From: Criibacterium bergeronii
Lineage (GTDB): Bacteria; Bacillota; Clostridia; Peptostreptococcales; Filifactoraceae
Reading direction: 5' to 3'
Length of the DNA stretch: 38,883 nucleotides
Assembly (NCBI RefSeq): GCF_001693775.2
Contig: NZ_MBEW02000020.1
Coordinates: 1-38,883, forward strand
Position 1 is the first letter of the stretch; every line of letters begins with the position of its first letter. Under the pieces are notes generated by a model. The model searched no databases, was not told where the DNA came from, and saw nothing but the letters and a program-made list of their open reading frames with translations. Positions 23,844 to 32,725 of the stretch are shown here, in pieces. A program made the translations under genes and the position numbers.

Positions 23844-24974
23844 ATGAGAAATATTGGAGTTTACACACATATACCATTTTGCCTTTCAAAATGTAACTAC
23901 TGCGACTTTGACTCTAATGTAGGCAGTTATGAAGAAAAAAAAGAGTATATAGGAGCATTAAAAAAAGAAATACAACTGTTAAATATTAAATATGGCTTGG
24001 AAAAATACGTTGCTGATACGATTTTTATTGGTGGTGGCACGCCGACCTCACTAGAAGAAGATTTACTATTTGAGCTTTTGCAGACCTTGCAAAGCTCATT
24101 TACATTTTCTAGCCACTTAGAGGCAACGATAGAAATGAACCCAAGCAGCTTTTCAGCATCAAAAATAGACATACTAAAAAATTCATTCATAAACAGAGTA
24201 AGCATTGGACTACAAAGCTGTATACAAGACGAACTGGCATTGTTAGGACGAAATCATGATTTAAAAGATTTTGACACTACATTTAATTATCTAAGGAAAA
24301 ATAATTTTGGTAACATAAATGTAGACCTGATGATGGGACTACCTAATCAAAGCTTAGAAAAATTTTCAAAAACCTTGGACACAGTTCTTTATTATAACCC
24401 TGAGCATATAAGTACCTATATGCTGATTATAGAAGAAGGCACACCGTTTTATAAATGGTACGAAAACGGAAAAATTATTGTGGACGATAAAATTACACTG
24501 CAAATCTATGAGTATACAGTAAAAAAATTGAAAGAGTCAGGCTATGAACAATATGAAATATCAAACTTTGCTAAAAAAGGTAAAAGCTGCTCCCACAATA
24601 TAAAATACTGGACGCTTGAAGAATATCTAGGCATAGGCAGGTCAGCAGCCTCCTTTATAGACGGATACAGATATAAAAATGCCGACAAAGAGTATGTTAA
24701 AATAATAAATAGTGGCAAACTGCCGATAGTTGACAAAGAAAAGTCAGTTATGCAGACCCTATACGAAGAAAATATATTTCTTGGACTAAGAATGACACAA
24801 GGGATAGATATAAAAAAATTGAACGAAAAATTCGATATAGACTTTATGCAAAAATATTCATTAAAGATTGAACAATTGCTAAAAAAAGACTTAATAAAAA
24901 TTAGAGAAGGCAAACTGTCATTGACACTAAAAGGAATAGAAATAAGCAATCAGATATTTTTAGAATTTATATAA
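23844..24974 (+). CDS. hemW: Radical SAM heme chaperone HemW-like protein
   Basis: This radical S-adenosylmethionine protein has 376 residues. The cluster motif is CLSKCNYC (C13, C17, C20, plus F of the CxxxCxxCxF pattern), GGGTPTSL follows near residue 57, and the HemW-type C-terminal domain (about 290-376) is present. Members were long called oxygen-independent coproporphyrinogen oxidase, but HemW proteins bind heme and lack that activity. The extra cysteine of true HemN after the CxxxCxxC motif is not present: the residue is D-F. AGGAAA precedes the ATG. In an apparent anaerobe the heme recipient is unclear. Confidence 0.92.
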   Translation: MRNIGVYTHIPFCLSKCNYCDFDSNVGSYEEKKEYIGALKKEIQLLNIKYGLEKYVADTIFIGGGTPTSLEEDLLFELLQTLQSSFTFSSHLEATIEMNPSSFSASKIDILKNSFINRVSIGLQSCIQDELALLGRNHDLKDFDTTFNYLRKNNFGNINVDLMMGLPNQSLEKFSKTLDTVLYYNPEHISTYMLIIEEGTPFYKWYENGKIIVDDKITLQIYEYTVKKLKESGYEQYEISNFAKKGKSCSHNIKYWTLEEYLGIGRSAASFIDGYRYKNADKEYVKIINSGKLPIVDKEKSVMQTLYEENIFLGLRMTQGIDIKKLNEKFDIDFMQKYSLKIEQLLKKDLIKIREGKLSLTLKGIEISNQIFLEFI

Positions 24975-25030
24975 AAAAACAACATTTTTTATTTAAAAAA
25001 TAAAAAAGTTTGGGTATATATGAACAGACT

Positions 25031-25059
25031 TTGTTAAAACATCAATTTTGTAGTAAAAT
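25031..25059 (+). promoter_or_regulatory. Promoter of asnA
   Basis: TTGTTA (25031-25036), 17-base spacer, TAAAAT (25054-25059); the start site would lie about 30 bases before the ATG. Confidence 0.6.
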
Positions 25060-25094
25060 ATAAAAATAAATAAAAAAATATGAATGGAGCTATC

Positions 25095-26078
25095 ATGCAA
25101 AATAACTACACAAACCTTAAACAAACTCAAGTAGCAATAAAAAAAGTAAAAGACCATTTTCAAGTAAATCTAGCAAAAACTCTAAATTTAACAAGAGTAT
25201 CCGCCCCATTATTCGTAAGACCTGAAAGTGGATTAAATGATAACCTAAATGGAGAGCCGGCAGTAGGGTTTGATTTGACTGATAGCGGTATCCATGTGGA
25301 AATTGTGCAGTCACTTGCAAAATGGAAAAGAGCAGCCCTAAAAAGATATGAATTTGCTAAAGGCGAAGGACTTTACACAGATATGAACGCAATCAGAGCC
25401 AACGAAAAAGTTGACTTCATACATTCAGTCTATGTAGACCAGTGGGACTGGGAAAAAATAATTTCAAGAGAGCAAAGGACACAGGAGTATTTGCACAACA
25501 CAGTAAAAGACATATTTGAAGTATTTAAAAATACAGAAAAAATGATTAACGAAGAATACAAAGGAAAGCTTAGCCAAAAATTACCTGAAGAAATATTTTT
25601 CATCAGCTCACAAGAGCTACTGGATATGTATCCTGATTTGGACGCAAAACAAAGAGAATATGAAATTACGAAAGATAAAAAAGCTGTATTTATCCAAGGA
25701 ATAGGAAAAAAACTCTCAAATGGCGAAGAACACGATTTAAGGTCACCTGACTATGACGACTGGGATTTAAATGGAGACATATTATTTTTCAATCCAATTA
25801 CTGACAGTGCTTTAGAGCTATCCAGCATGGGCATTAGAGTAGACGAAAAATCACTATTATCCCAACTAAAAATATTAGGACTGGAAGAAAGATTGACAAG
25901 ACAGTATCACAAAGATTTAGTTGAAGGCAATCTGCCACTTACAATGGGCGGAGGTATAGGACAATCAAGAATATGTATGTATATGCTTGAGAAAAAACAC
26001 ATAGGAGAAGTCCAAGCCTCAGTATGGGACGAAGAAAATATAAAATACGCTGAAAAAGAAGGCATAATTTTATTATAG
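25095..26078 (+). CDS. asnA: Aspartate-ammonia ligase (asparagine synthetase A)
   Basis: This enzyme makes asparagine from aspartate, ammonia and ATP. It is related to class II aminoacyl-tRNA synthetases, and the 327-residue length matches the family (about 330). Recognisable blocks are SAPLFVRPESGLND, FDLTDSGIHVEIVQSLAKWK, VYVDQWDWE, and the C-terminal ATP motif GGGIGQSRICMYML. The ATG at 25095 has GGAG 6 bases before it and is preferred over one five codons upstream that lacks a site. It has its own promoter and terminator, so it is a single-gene transcript. Confidence 0.96.
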   Translation: MQNNYTNLKQTQVAIKKVKDHFQVNLAKTLNLTRVSAPLFVRPESGLNDNLNGEPAVGFDLTDSGIHVEIVQSLAKWKRAALKRYEFAKGEGLYTDMNAIRANEKVDFIHSVYVDQWDWEKIISREQRTQEYLHNTVKDIFEVFKNTEKMINEEYKGKLSQKLPEEIFFISSQELLDMYPDLDAKQREYEITKDKKAVFIQGIGKKLSNGEEHDLRSPDYDDWDLNGDILFFNPITDSALELSSMGIRVDEKSLLSQLKILGLEERLTRQYHKDLVEGNLPLTMGGGIGQSRICMYMLEKKHIGEVQASVWDEENIKYAEKEGIILL

Positions 26079-26150
26079 ATAAAGCATATTATTAGCCTAT
26101 AGAGCTTTGATAAAAGCTAAAATTTAATTAGCAAATGCAAAATAGAAAAA

Positions 26151-26198
26151 TATAAGCCAATTTACTTTATTATTATAGGGGTGGCTTATATTTTTTTT
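26151..26198 (+). terminator. Terminator of asnA
   Basis: A 9-bp stem TATAAGCCA/TGGCTTATA (26151-26159, 26182-26190) with a 22-base loop and a run of eight T. The remaining DNA up to 26431 is AT-rich with only a weak promoter candidate. Confidence 0.8.
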
Positions 26199-26356
26199 AA
26201 TTTAAATAATATTATAAATAATTAGATGATATTTAAGATATTTAATTCAAATTGTGGTACAATAATTATATACATAAAAAAAGTATAATATTTTCGGTTT
26301 AAATTATTATACAAGACATAAATAGACTAATAAATATTATGAAATTAAATGATATA

Positions 26357-26385
26357 TTGTGATAAAGAAGATTTAGTATTACAAA
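26357..26385 (+). promoter_or_regulatory. Candidate promoter of the pilin-like operon
   Basis: TTGTGA (26357-26362), 17-base spacer, TACAAA (26380-26385). The match is moderate and other AT-rich boxes lie upstream, so this is tentative. Confidence 0.35.
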
Positions 26386-26431
26386 TGTTAAGTTAAAAAT
26401 TGATTTATAAATATTAAAAGCTGGAGAATTT

Positions 26432-28276
26432 ATGAGAAAATATAAATCCCAAAAAGGTGTGGCACTTATATTTGCAATTATGATAATTGCGATTATGTCA
26501 ATAGTAGGAGCACTAGCCTTGTATATAGCCAATAGAGAAAGTAAATCTGTAATAGCAGAGCAACAAAAGACAAGAGCCTATTATGCAGCAAGGACGGGTG
26601 CAGATATCGCAGACAAATTTATAAGCTCAACACCAAAAAAAGACGTCATAGACCTTTTTACAAGATATGAAGGTGCTAAAATGCTCTATGACCAAGACAA
26701 AAGAGACGATAATCAGTGGTATCCTGTATATTATGAAAAAAAATCCACAGTCGCCGGAGTAAGCCAAACTGAAAAAATAGCTACAGGTGAATATTTTCAA
26801 TTGATGTTCAAAAAAAATTCACAAAAAGGCATACAACTTGTTTCAAGAGGTGCAGTATTAAAGCCGGGTGTAAAATTACCTATCGATGCTACTCAAGACG
26901 TCATAAAAAATAATATCTTACTTGATAAAACCAGCTCAATCCTAGGAACATATAGTAGCTCAGAGGCTGAGGGCGATGATGGAAGGCTAATACCATCAGT
27001 AATAAATACAGCAGCCTATGTAAATTCACATATAGCCATGAGAGGTGGCTCTAGTATAACATATACGAAAGATTTGACAAATGTTGGACCTGCCGTTATG
27101 ACAGGTATTACAGATGAAGCCGACATTGATGTAAATAAAAATATACTGGGAGCAGCCACCTATGCTAAAATATACGGACAGTTTCAAGTGCCTGAGGTAT
27201 CAAGTTCACTTTTAAAAACCTTTGAAGAAAGAAAGGTGCTTGAGGATACAAAAAATTTAGTTGCAAGTGAAAATTTACCTAAACCATATCTGCCTATAGA
27301 TATACCGCAAAAAGAAACAGAGTTTCAAAAAGTGACGCAAGGCTCAAAAAGCTTAGCACAGCTTTGGACAGACAATCCGATAGCCATTACAAATAGAGAA
27401 AAAGGTTATGACAAAATAATATCCGACCCTCTAACCACCTACAGTAAAATCGTGGTAAGACTAGGTTTAGGCGACAGATCATCACTGAAAATATTAGCTG
27501 ACTATAATCCAAGCCTAGTGGCAGACGAATTTATAGTAGAAAGCAACAAATTATATATAAAAGGTTCAGGAGTAGCGAATATCTATTCAAGAAAATTTAA
27601 AAATTTAGGAGTTGGGGCAATCATAGTTGAGGGTGGAGCAACAGCAAACTTCTACGTTGATGATTTAAGTTTAGATGCAGATATAATAATTAAAGACAAT
27701 TCAAAAGTCAATTTCTATGTAAGAAAGAGCCTAGTGGTTGATGATGGACAATTTAATTATAACAGTAGTGATATAAACAATGCAGACCAGCTAAACATAT
27801 ATTATTACGGCGACTCAAATGCTACATTTAATAGGGCAAATTGGCACTTTAAGGGTAATGTTTACATGGCCGGGGGCAATTTAGTAATGGGAAACGCTGT
27901 TGGTACTCTAGGTACATCAATCAGTGACGTCAGACCATTTTTTGTAGGCAACATCTTTTCCTCAGGAGGAGATATAAATATTAGTGTAGGGCTTGCCTCC
28001 ACAGAAAAATATAAGGCGAATGCTTTTATATATGCTCCGCTTAGCACAGTGTCAATAGCTCCATACGGTGAGAAAGCCTTGACAGCGGCTACCTCTCCAA
28101 AAGTAAGCTTGGCCGGCTCAATCATATGTGACAAATTGGATATGGGCATAAATACATCATTGATTTATAATGCTATACCAAAAGAAACTTTGCCTAAGAA
28201 CGAAGATGTAGTAAACGAAATGTATAAAATTGAACAAATTAATTTCGGAAAATTAAGGTGGGATAGAATTGATTAA
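26432..28276 (+). CDS. PilX-like minor pilin with large beta-helix-like C-terminal domain
   Basis: The 614-residue protein starts with a short basic leader, K-G, then a pilin-like hydrophobic helix (VALIFAIMIIAIMSIVGALALYI, about 10-32) and a polar amphipathic stretch with ARTGADIADKF. This is the PilX-type N terminus, without glutamate at +5. The middle is unassigned. Residues about 340-600 are rich in short strands with repeated asparagine, glycine and valine (VANIYSR, ATANFYVDD, SKVNFYVRK, SLAGSIICDKLD), as in beta-helix or polymer-forming domains found behind such N termini in Bacillota. GGAG precedes the ATG. It heads a three-gene operon and overlaps the next gene by 8 bases. Confidence 0.75.
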   Translation: MRKYKSQKGVALIFAIMIIAIMSIVGALALYIANRESKSVIAEQQKTRAYYAARTGADIADKFISSTPKKDVIDLFTRYEGAKMLYDQDKRDDNQWYPVYYEKKSTVAGVSQTEKIATGEYFQLMFKKNSQKGIQLVSRGAVLKPGVKLPIDATQDVIKNNILLDKTSSILGTYSSSEAEGDDGRLIPSVINTAAYVNSHIAMRGGSSITYTKDLTNVGPAVMTGITDEADIDVNKNILGAATYAKIYGQFQVPEVSSSLLKTFEERKVLEDTKNLVASENLPKPYLPIDIPQKETEFQKVTQGSKSLAQLWTDNPIAITNREKGYDKIISDPLTTYSKIVVRLGLGDRSSLKILADYNPSLVADEFIVESNKLYIKGSGVANIYSRKFKNLGVGAIIVEGGATANFYVDDLSLDADIIIKDNSKVNFYVRKSLVVDDGQFNYNSSDINNADQLNIYYYGDSNATFNRANWHFKGNVYMAGGNLVMGNAVGTLGTSISDVRPFFVGNIFSSGGDINISVGLASTEKYKANAFIYAPLSTVSIAPYGEKALTAATSPKVSLAGSIICDKLDMGINTSLIYNAIPKETLPKNEDVVNEMYKIEQINFGKLRWDRID

Positions 28277-30425
28277 AAAACATAAAGCAATGACCCTAAT
28301 AGAAGTGCTTATTGCTCTTACTCTATTAGCCATAGTTATGATTACAAGCAGTGCTATTTTTGCCTACACATTCAAACAGACTTCGTCAGCCGGGCAGATA
28401 TCTAAAAAAACTTACGAGTCAAAACAAAAGCTTGAAGAAGAAATGAAAAATAGTGGCAGCACCAACGCAACGTATGAATTATTTAAAGATGCACCATTAG
28501 GCACAGGTACAGCAATAACAAGTAAGATTACAGGTACAACCTATACTACTAAAATTGATAGACTGCTCAACGATTGGACTTATGCTTCAAGTGACATAGA
28601 TATGGCTACATTTATGGCATTTAAAGCTGACAACAGAATAAGAGATAAAGAAGTGGAAAATAAAGACGGACAGCTAATACTTGACCCTGAGAAAGCACCG
28701 GAGGATAAATTTAGCTACGATAATGCACTAAACGTAGTGTATGGTAATCCTAGGAAAAGTATAAGCTTGTATATAGACCCTGAAAAACTGGCAGGATTTA
28801 CCATTACACCACAGTTAATTGGAAAAGTTGCCGGCAAAAACCTTTTGGACGATATGACCTCAAGCGGAGTTAAGAGTGTGGATTTCATAGAAAATACAGA
28901 CCCGGCACTAAACAGCATCTCCGGCACAAAAAGTGGCAATTCATACACAATTCCTGAAACAGTGGAAAAAGGCGTGCAACCTTTAAAAATTAAATTTAAT
29001 TTGGACATTACACCCTCAGGTCAAATGAAACCGGGAACGTATAAATTTGTTTTAAAATATACAAAAGGTACGGATACCTCTTTAAATGAAAGCATAATAC
29101 CTTACAAAGTATCAGAAATAAGAGTAGTTGCCGGCACTAAAGAAGGTTTACTTATATCAGGGGACGGAAAAACTTTTTATACTACACAAGAAAAAGCTCC
29201 GGTTACGGCACTTGCCTATGGAGGTAATGACAATCCTTTATTTGTAATGGCGACTAGCACTTCTTCAAAGACTAACATAAGATATTCTAGAGATGGGTTA
29301 AATTGGAAAGACGTCAATTTTTTAGGTGATGCATATTCTTGGCTTAATAAACCGGAGATTGCAAAGACCGGTGGAGAAAAACCTATTATTAAGAAGATAG
29401 TCTATGGAGGACCAAAGGAAAATAAAGTATTTATGGCTATAACAAACAATAGGGTTTTTCTTTCCTATGATAAGGACAACACTGCGACTGCTATGAAATG
29501 GGGAGTATTAAAAGGCTCAAGTACACCTTACAATGGATCAGGTACATCAAAATTTGGATTGAGCTTTAATGCTTTTAGAGACTCTCAGATTTTCACAGAT
29601 ATAGATTTGAGAGACGACAAGATAGACGAAACAGGAGAAAATGAGGCAAATAATATTTTGGCATATTTGTCTTACAAAGAATTGGGCACAGGACAAGCTG
29701 ACTTTATAAGACTGGAAAAAAGAGCAGGCTCTGATACATTAAGCTCTACAAGATTTAAATATGGCACTACCGGCGTACCTTATGACAAAATAGTGGTGAT
29801 GAATTACAACTTATTAGAGAGAAAACCAGTTAAGCCTTACAATAATGACCAAATTTTAATATATAAAAATAATGACTCAATAACTCCATCAAAGTCAGCA
29901 TTGATATCTATTATAAAAACAGTTGTCCATGTGGCAGGCATACAAGGCACTACCGACACAGGGGATGTGGATGCGAGCTCATTAGCTACAATGGATAGTA
30001 AAAACAAAGAAATAAGTATGATTGAGACATTTACAGGCAACCAAGTTTTTATGTACCAAGGGGATAACTTATGGACATTTATAAACTACAATAAGGACGA
30101 GGATGCAGCCACAAAAGATTTTCAGGTTGAACAAAATTCGGCTAGGATATTGCCTATAAAAGCTGTAGAAGACGACAAGAATTTTCAAGTACGAAAGCTA
30201 CGCTTGAATAACTATGGTGTTGTGACTGCACTAGTAGGTAAAAAGGATAGTGCAGTATCTGAGATATACTTTAACAGCTTGAAACTATACACGATGAAAC
30301 AAAGTGTTGAAAGCACAAACATAGTTTTCGGTTGGGATTTACTCAATGACGTTAAGTATGTAAAAAATAAAGACCTGCACATAGACCTAGATAAATATAA
30401 TGTGTCAGATGTGGTTTGGAGGTAG
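28269..30425 (+). CDS. Prepilin-type protein with Asp-box (beta-propeller-like) repeats
   Basis: The start is TTG 28269 with AAGGTGGG before it. The leader MIKKHKA is followed by the prepilin sequence MTLIEVLIAL with glutamate at +5 (E12); cleavage would be after alanine rather than the usual glycine. After the pilin helix and an unassigned region (60-285), three Asp-box-like motifs occur: SGDGKTF (297-303), SRDGLNW (340-346) and a longer SYDKDNTATAMKW (399-411), separated by strands like PLFVMATS and KVFMAITN. That is the pattern of a BNR/sortilin-type propeller. At 718 residues it is several times the length of a normal pilin (150-200). I infer a pilus-tip or surface adhesin role. It is the second gene of the operon. 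Confidence 0.75.
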   Translation: MIKKHKAMTLIEVLIALTLLAIVMITSSAIFAYTFKQTSSAGQISKKTYESKQKLEEEMKNSGSTNATYELFKDAPLGTGTAITSKITGTTYTTKIDRLLNDWTYASSDIDMATFMAFKADNRIRDKEVENKDGQLILDPEKAPEDKFSYDNALNVVYGNPRKSISLYIDPEKLAGFTITPQLIGKVAGKNLLDDMTSSGVKSVDFIENTDPALNSISGTKSGNSYTIPETVEKGVQPLKIKFNLDITPSGQMKPGTYKFVLKYTKGTDTSLNESIIPYKVSEIRVVAGTKEGLLISGDGKTFYTTQEKAPVTALAYGGNDNPLFVMATSTSSKTNIRYSRDGLNWKDVNFLGDAYSWLNKPEIAKTGGEKPIIKKIVYGGPKENKVFMAITNNRVFLSYDKDNTATAMKWGVLKGSSTPYNGSGTSKFGLSFNAFRDSQIFTDIDLRDDKIDETGENEANNILAYLSYKELGTGQADFIRLEKRAGSDTLSSTRFKYGTTGVPYDKIVVMNYNLLERKPVKPYNNDQILIYKNNDSITPSKSALISIIKTVVHVAGIQGTTDTGDVDASSLATMDSKNKEISMIETFTGNQVFMYQGDNLWTFINYNKDEDAATKDFQVEQNSARILPIKAVEDDKNFQVRKLRLNNYGVVTALVGKKDSAVSEIYFNSLKLYTMKQSVESTNIVFGWDLLNDVKYVKNKDLHIDLDKYNVSDVVWR

Positions 30426-30427
30426 AT

Positions 30428-32257
30428 ATGAAAAAAAGCAGAGGATTTACTTTAATAGAATTATTGGTTGCGATTACAATATTTTCAATTATTTCCATTG
30501 CCATTATGAATATATTTAACTTCCAAATAAAATCATTCTTTATGAATTCTACAAAGGCTCAAACTCAAATATATACTAGAGGCTTGTCTGATACAATATC
30601 AAGAATGATTGGATATTCAAAAGAAGTATATCTAATAGAGGATATACCATCTAAATTTGACGACAACTATGCCTATATATATTCAAGAGATGGAGCGGTA
30701 AAATTTAGAAATCCACTTACAAAAAAAGAGCTGGATTTAAATCCTGACATATCTAACGGCACTTCCACAGAATTTTCAAATTTTGTAAACAGCCAAAGCT
30801 TGGATCTTACATTTACAATGGAAAATATAGAAGTGCCAAACTATATAAAATTTGACATAAAAGCAAAGAAAAGTAAATTAGGCAACTCTGAGTATGACGT
30901 AACATCTCAAGTCAGAGCGGAAAATTCATTTAAGTCAGGCAATATAAACTACGCCTCAGCAAAAATGGTAGATACGACAGTTGGAACAAAGGCAGTTAAG
31001 CAGGCGACCGGAAAAGTGATAAAGTTCATATTAACCGAGCAATACGACTTGAAAAACACACCGACACTTATATTAAATGACACATGGTACGCAATGATGC
31101 AAAAGGCTATCAATGATGGCAATGCTAAAGTAGACCCGGTCACAGGTGAAATAAAAATAGATGGATATTCAAGTGATGCAGGTATAACCACAGATAATAT
31201 GTATATATCAGCAGTAACAGACGATGCAGTAAAAAAGGTAAAGCCTACCGGTGCTTTAGGAGACGTAGACAAATATAATTATTCAATAAATACAAAAGTC
31301 AGCGTCAGTGGAGATAACACAGGATATAGAATATTAATAAACGGGGCGACTAGAAAAGAAGGCACAGCAGTATTTGAGCAAAAACAGATTTCAGGGTTTG
31401 CCTTTGAATACGAGCCGAATCTTGGCGGATTTAGAATAATAAGATTACAAAAAGGCAAAGTCGATAACAGCGGACTTTTTTCGGGAAGAAGTTTTGGAGC
31501 AAATTTTGCAGGAAAGTCAGAACAACTTTATACCTTTGACATGATAAAAACAGATAAATTTGACTTTCAGACAGATAAAACCGGCAGTTATAATGTAAAT
31601 TTAAAAGTAATAACCAAGCCGGGCACTAGCAATCTACTTATAAAAGCGGTGTTGACTGATAAAAATAACAATTCCTCTATGCCGATGTATTTTGGAGATT
31701 TTGGAGCAATAAAAATGGCAGACAACACCATAGTTAAAGGAGCTGACACTCTAATTCCTATTGATGCCGGAGGAGATTTTTCAAACAAGACCACGTCTCC
31801 TCAGATAGGCACGCAGGCAGTTTATTTCAAAAAGGGCAAAGTACCGCCGGAAAGCAAAGTAGCCTTTGAAAGTGGAGTATTTGGCATGGCTCCTCCTGAT
31901 GTGACAAAAGCAGAAGAGGGAAAATCTACTACAGCAGACGGCAAAAATACACAGACAATTGATTTAGGATTTAGTAGAGCAATAAAGGCAGCGGAAATAG
32001 ACAAGACAAAATTTACTGTTTCAGATAAAAATGGCAACCCTATCCCACTAGACAGCGTAAAAGTGACAAGCGACGGCAAAGTGCAATTAGTTACGCAGCC
32101 AAATATTGTCAAAGGACCAACCGGAGCTACCACTCAAGTCGATTATGATCTATCCAATGTTGCTGTAGAATATGACCCGGGAGCAGGTGCAAATAATTTA
32201 ATTGATCTTAGCAATTACCCTATAGACAGCTTTAAATATACGGCAATTACAAAATAA
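30428..32257 (+). CDS. PilW-like prepilin with C-terminal SbsA-like Ig domain
   Basis: The ATG at 30428 has GGAGG 6 bases before it and lies two bases after the preceding stop; an in-frame TTG four codons earlier is less likely. The leader MKKSRG is followed by FTLIELLVAI with glutamate at +5, a classical type III signal cut after G6. The 609-residue body is unassigned in its middle, where it has many short polar strands. Residues about 489-580 read like a bacterial Ig-like domain of the SbsA/Big_5 type: TIDLGFSRAIKAAEIDKTKFTVSDKNG. Such domains are common in surface adhesins. It is the last gene of the operon, before a long-loop terminator. Confidence 0.75.
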   Translation: MKKSRGFTLIELLVAITIFSIISIAIMNIFNFQIKSFFMNSTKAQTQIYTRGLSDTISRMIGYSKEVYLIEDIPSKFDDNYAYIYSRDGAVKFRNPLTKKELDLNPDISNGTSTEFSNFVNSQSLDLTFTMENIEVPNYIKFDIKAKKSKLGNSEYDVTSQVRAENSFKSGNINYASAKMVDTTVGTKAVKQATGKVIKFILTEQYDLKNTPTLILNDTWYAMMQKAINDGNAKVDPVTGEIKIDGYSSDAGITTDNMYISAVTDDAVKKVKPTGALGDVDKYNYSINTKVSVSGDNTGYRILINGATRKEGTAVFEQKQISGFAFEYEPNLGGFRIIRLQKGKVDNSGLFSGRSFGANFAGKSEQLYTFDMIKTDKFDFQTDKTGSYNVNLKVITKPGTSNLLIKAVLTDKNNNSSMPMYFGDFGAIKMADNTIVKGADTLIPIDAGGDFSNKTTSPQIGTQAVYFKKGKVPPESKVAFESGVFGMAPPDVTKAEEGKSTTADGKNTQTIDLGFSRAIKAAEIDKTKFTVSDKNGNPIPLDSVKVTSDGKVQLVTQPNIVKGPTGATTQVDYDLSNVAVEYDPGAGANNLIDLSNYPIDSFKYTAITK

Positions 32258-32270
32258 ATAAAATTATCCG

Positions 32271-32368
32271 AAAACACTCTTGGATTAGTTTAAGTGTTAA
32301 ACAATAAATATAGTAGATGAATTATCTAACATATTATTTATAAACATTTAAATTCCAAGAGTGTTTTT
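32271..32368 (+). terminator. Terminator of the pilin-like operon, long branched loop
   Basis: A 14-bp stem pairs 32271-32284 with 32354-32367 and is followed by T. The loop is 69 bases, unusually long, but contains at least one nested hairpin (GTTTAA/TTAAAC near 32288-32302) that could bring the arms together. Confidence 0.6.
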
Positions 32369-32449
32369 TGTACAAAAATGAAATAGCTATAAAATAATAT
32401 AAATACATTTAATTTTTAAATGCTAACTTGGTAAAAAACAGTCTATTTT

Positions 32450-32566
32450 ATACTAACTTACATAAGAAAATTTAGTATTATTTTTCATTATAAATTTTTT
32501 TGTATCACAGAGCAACACAAATTTCTTTTCAATAGTTGTACTATAATTTTCAAAGTAAGTTAGTAT
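32450..32566. repeat. 12-bp perfect inverted repeat around 93 bp
   Basis: ATACTAACTTAC (32450-32461) and its exact complement GTAAGTTAGTAT (32555-32566) flank an AT-rich, non-coding 93-base segment. The surrounding 32369-32725 holds no gene; promoter-like boxes for the next gene occur but none is clear. Confidence 0.45.
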
Positions 32567-32725
32567 TACGTCAAAAATGGTTTCAATTATTTGTAATTTA
32601 TGGTAAAATTGAAATGATTTTTAAAATAAAAAGATAAATGTGATAATTCTAATTTTTGACTATAAAATTAATTTTTAAGTTAATATAAATTTTATTTGTA
32701 TAAAATATTTAAGAAAGGAATTGTT

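Noticed and set aside
26079-26431. CRISPR or repeat array in AT-rich gaps
   Set aside because: No regularly spaced repeats were found here or elsewhere in the window apart from the 11-bp array before pstS.
30949-31272. Long open frames on the strand opposite the pilin-like genes
   Set aside because: They lack ribosome sites and lie fully inside well-supported genes on the other strand; they reflect AT-poor stop usage in the antisense frame.
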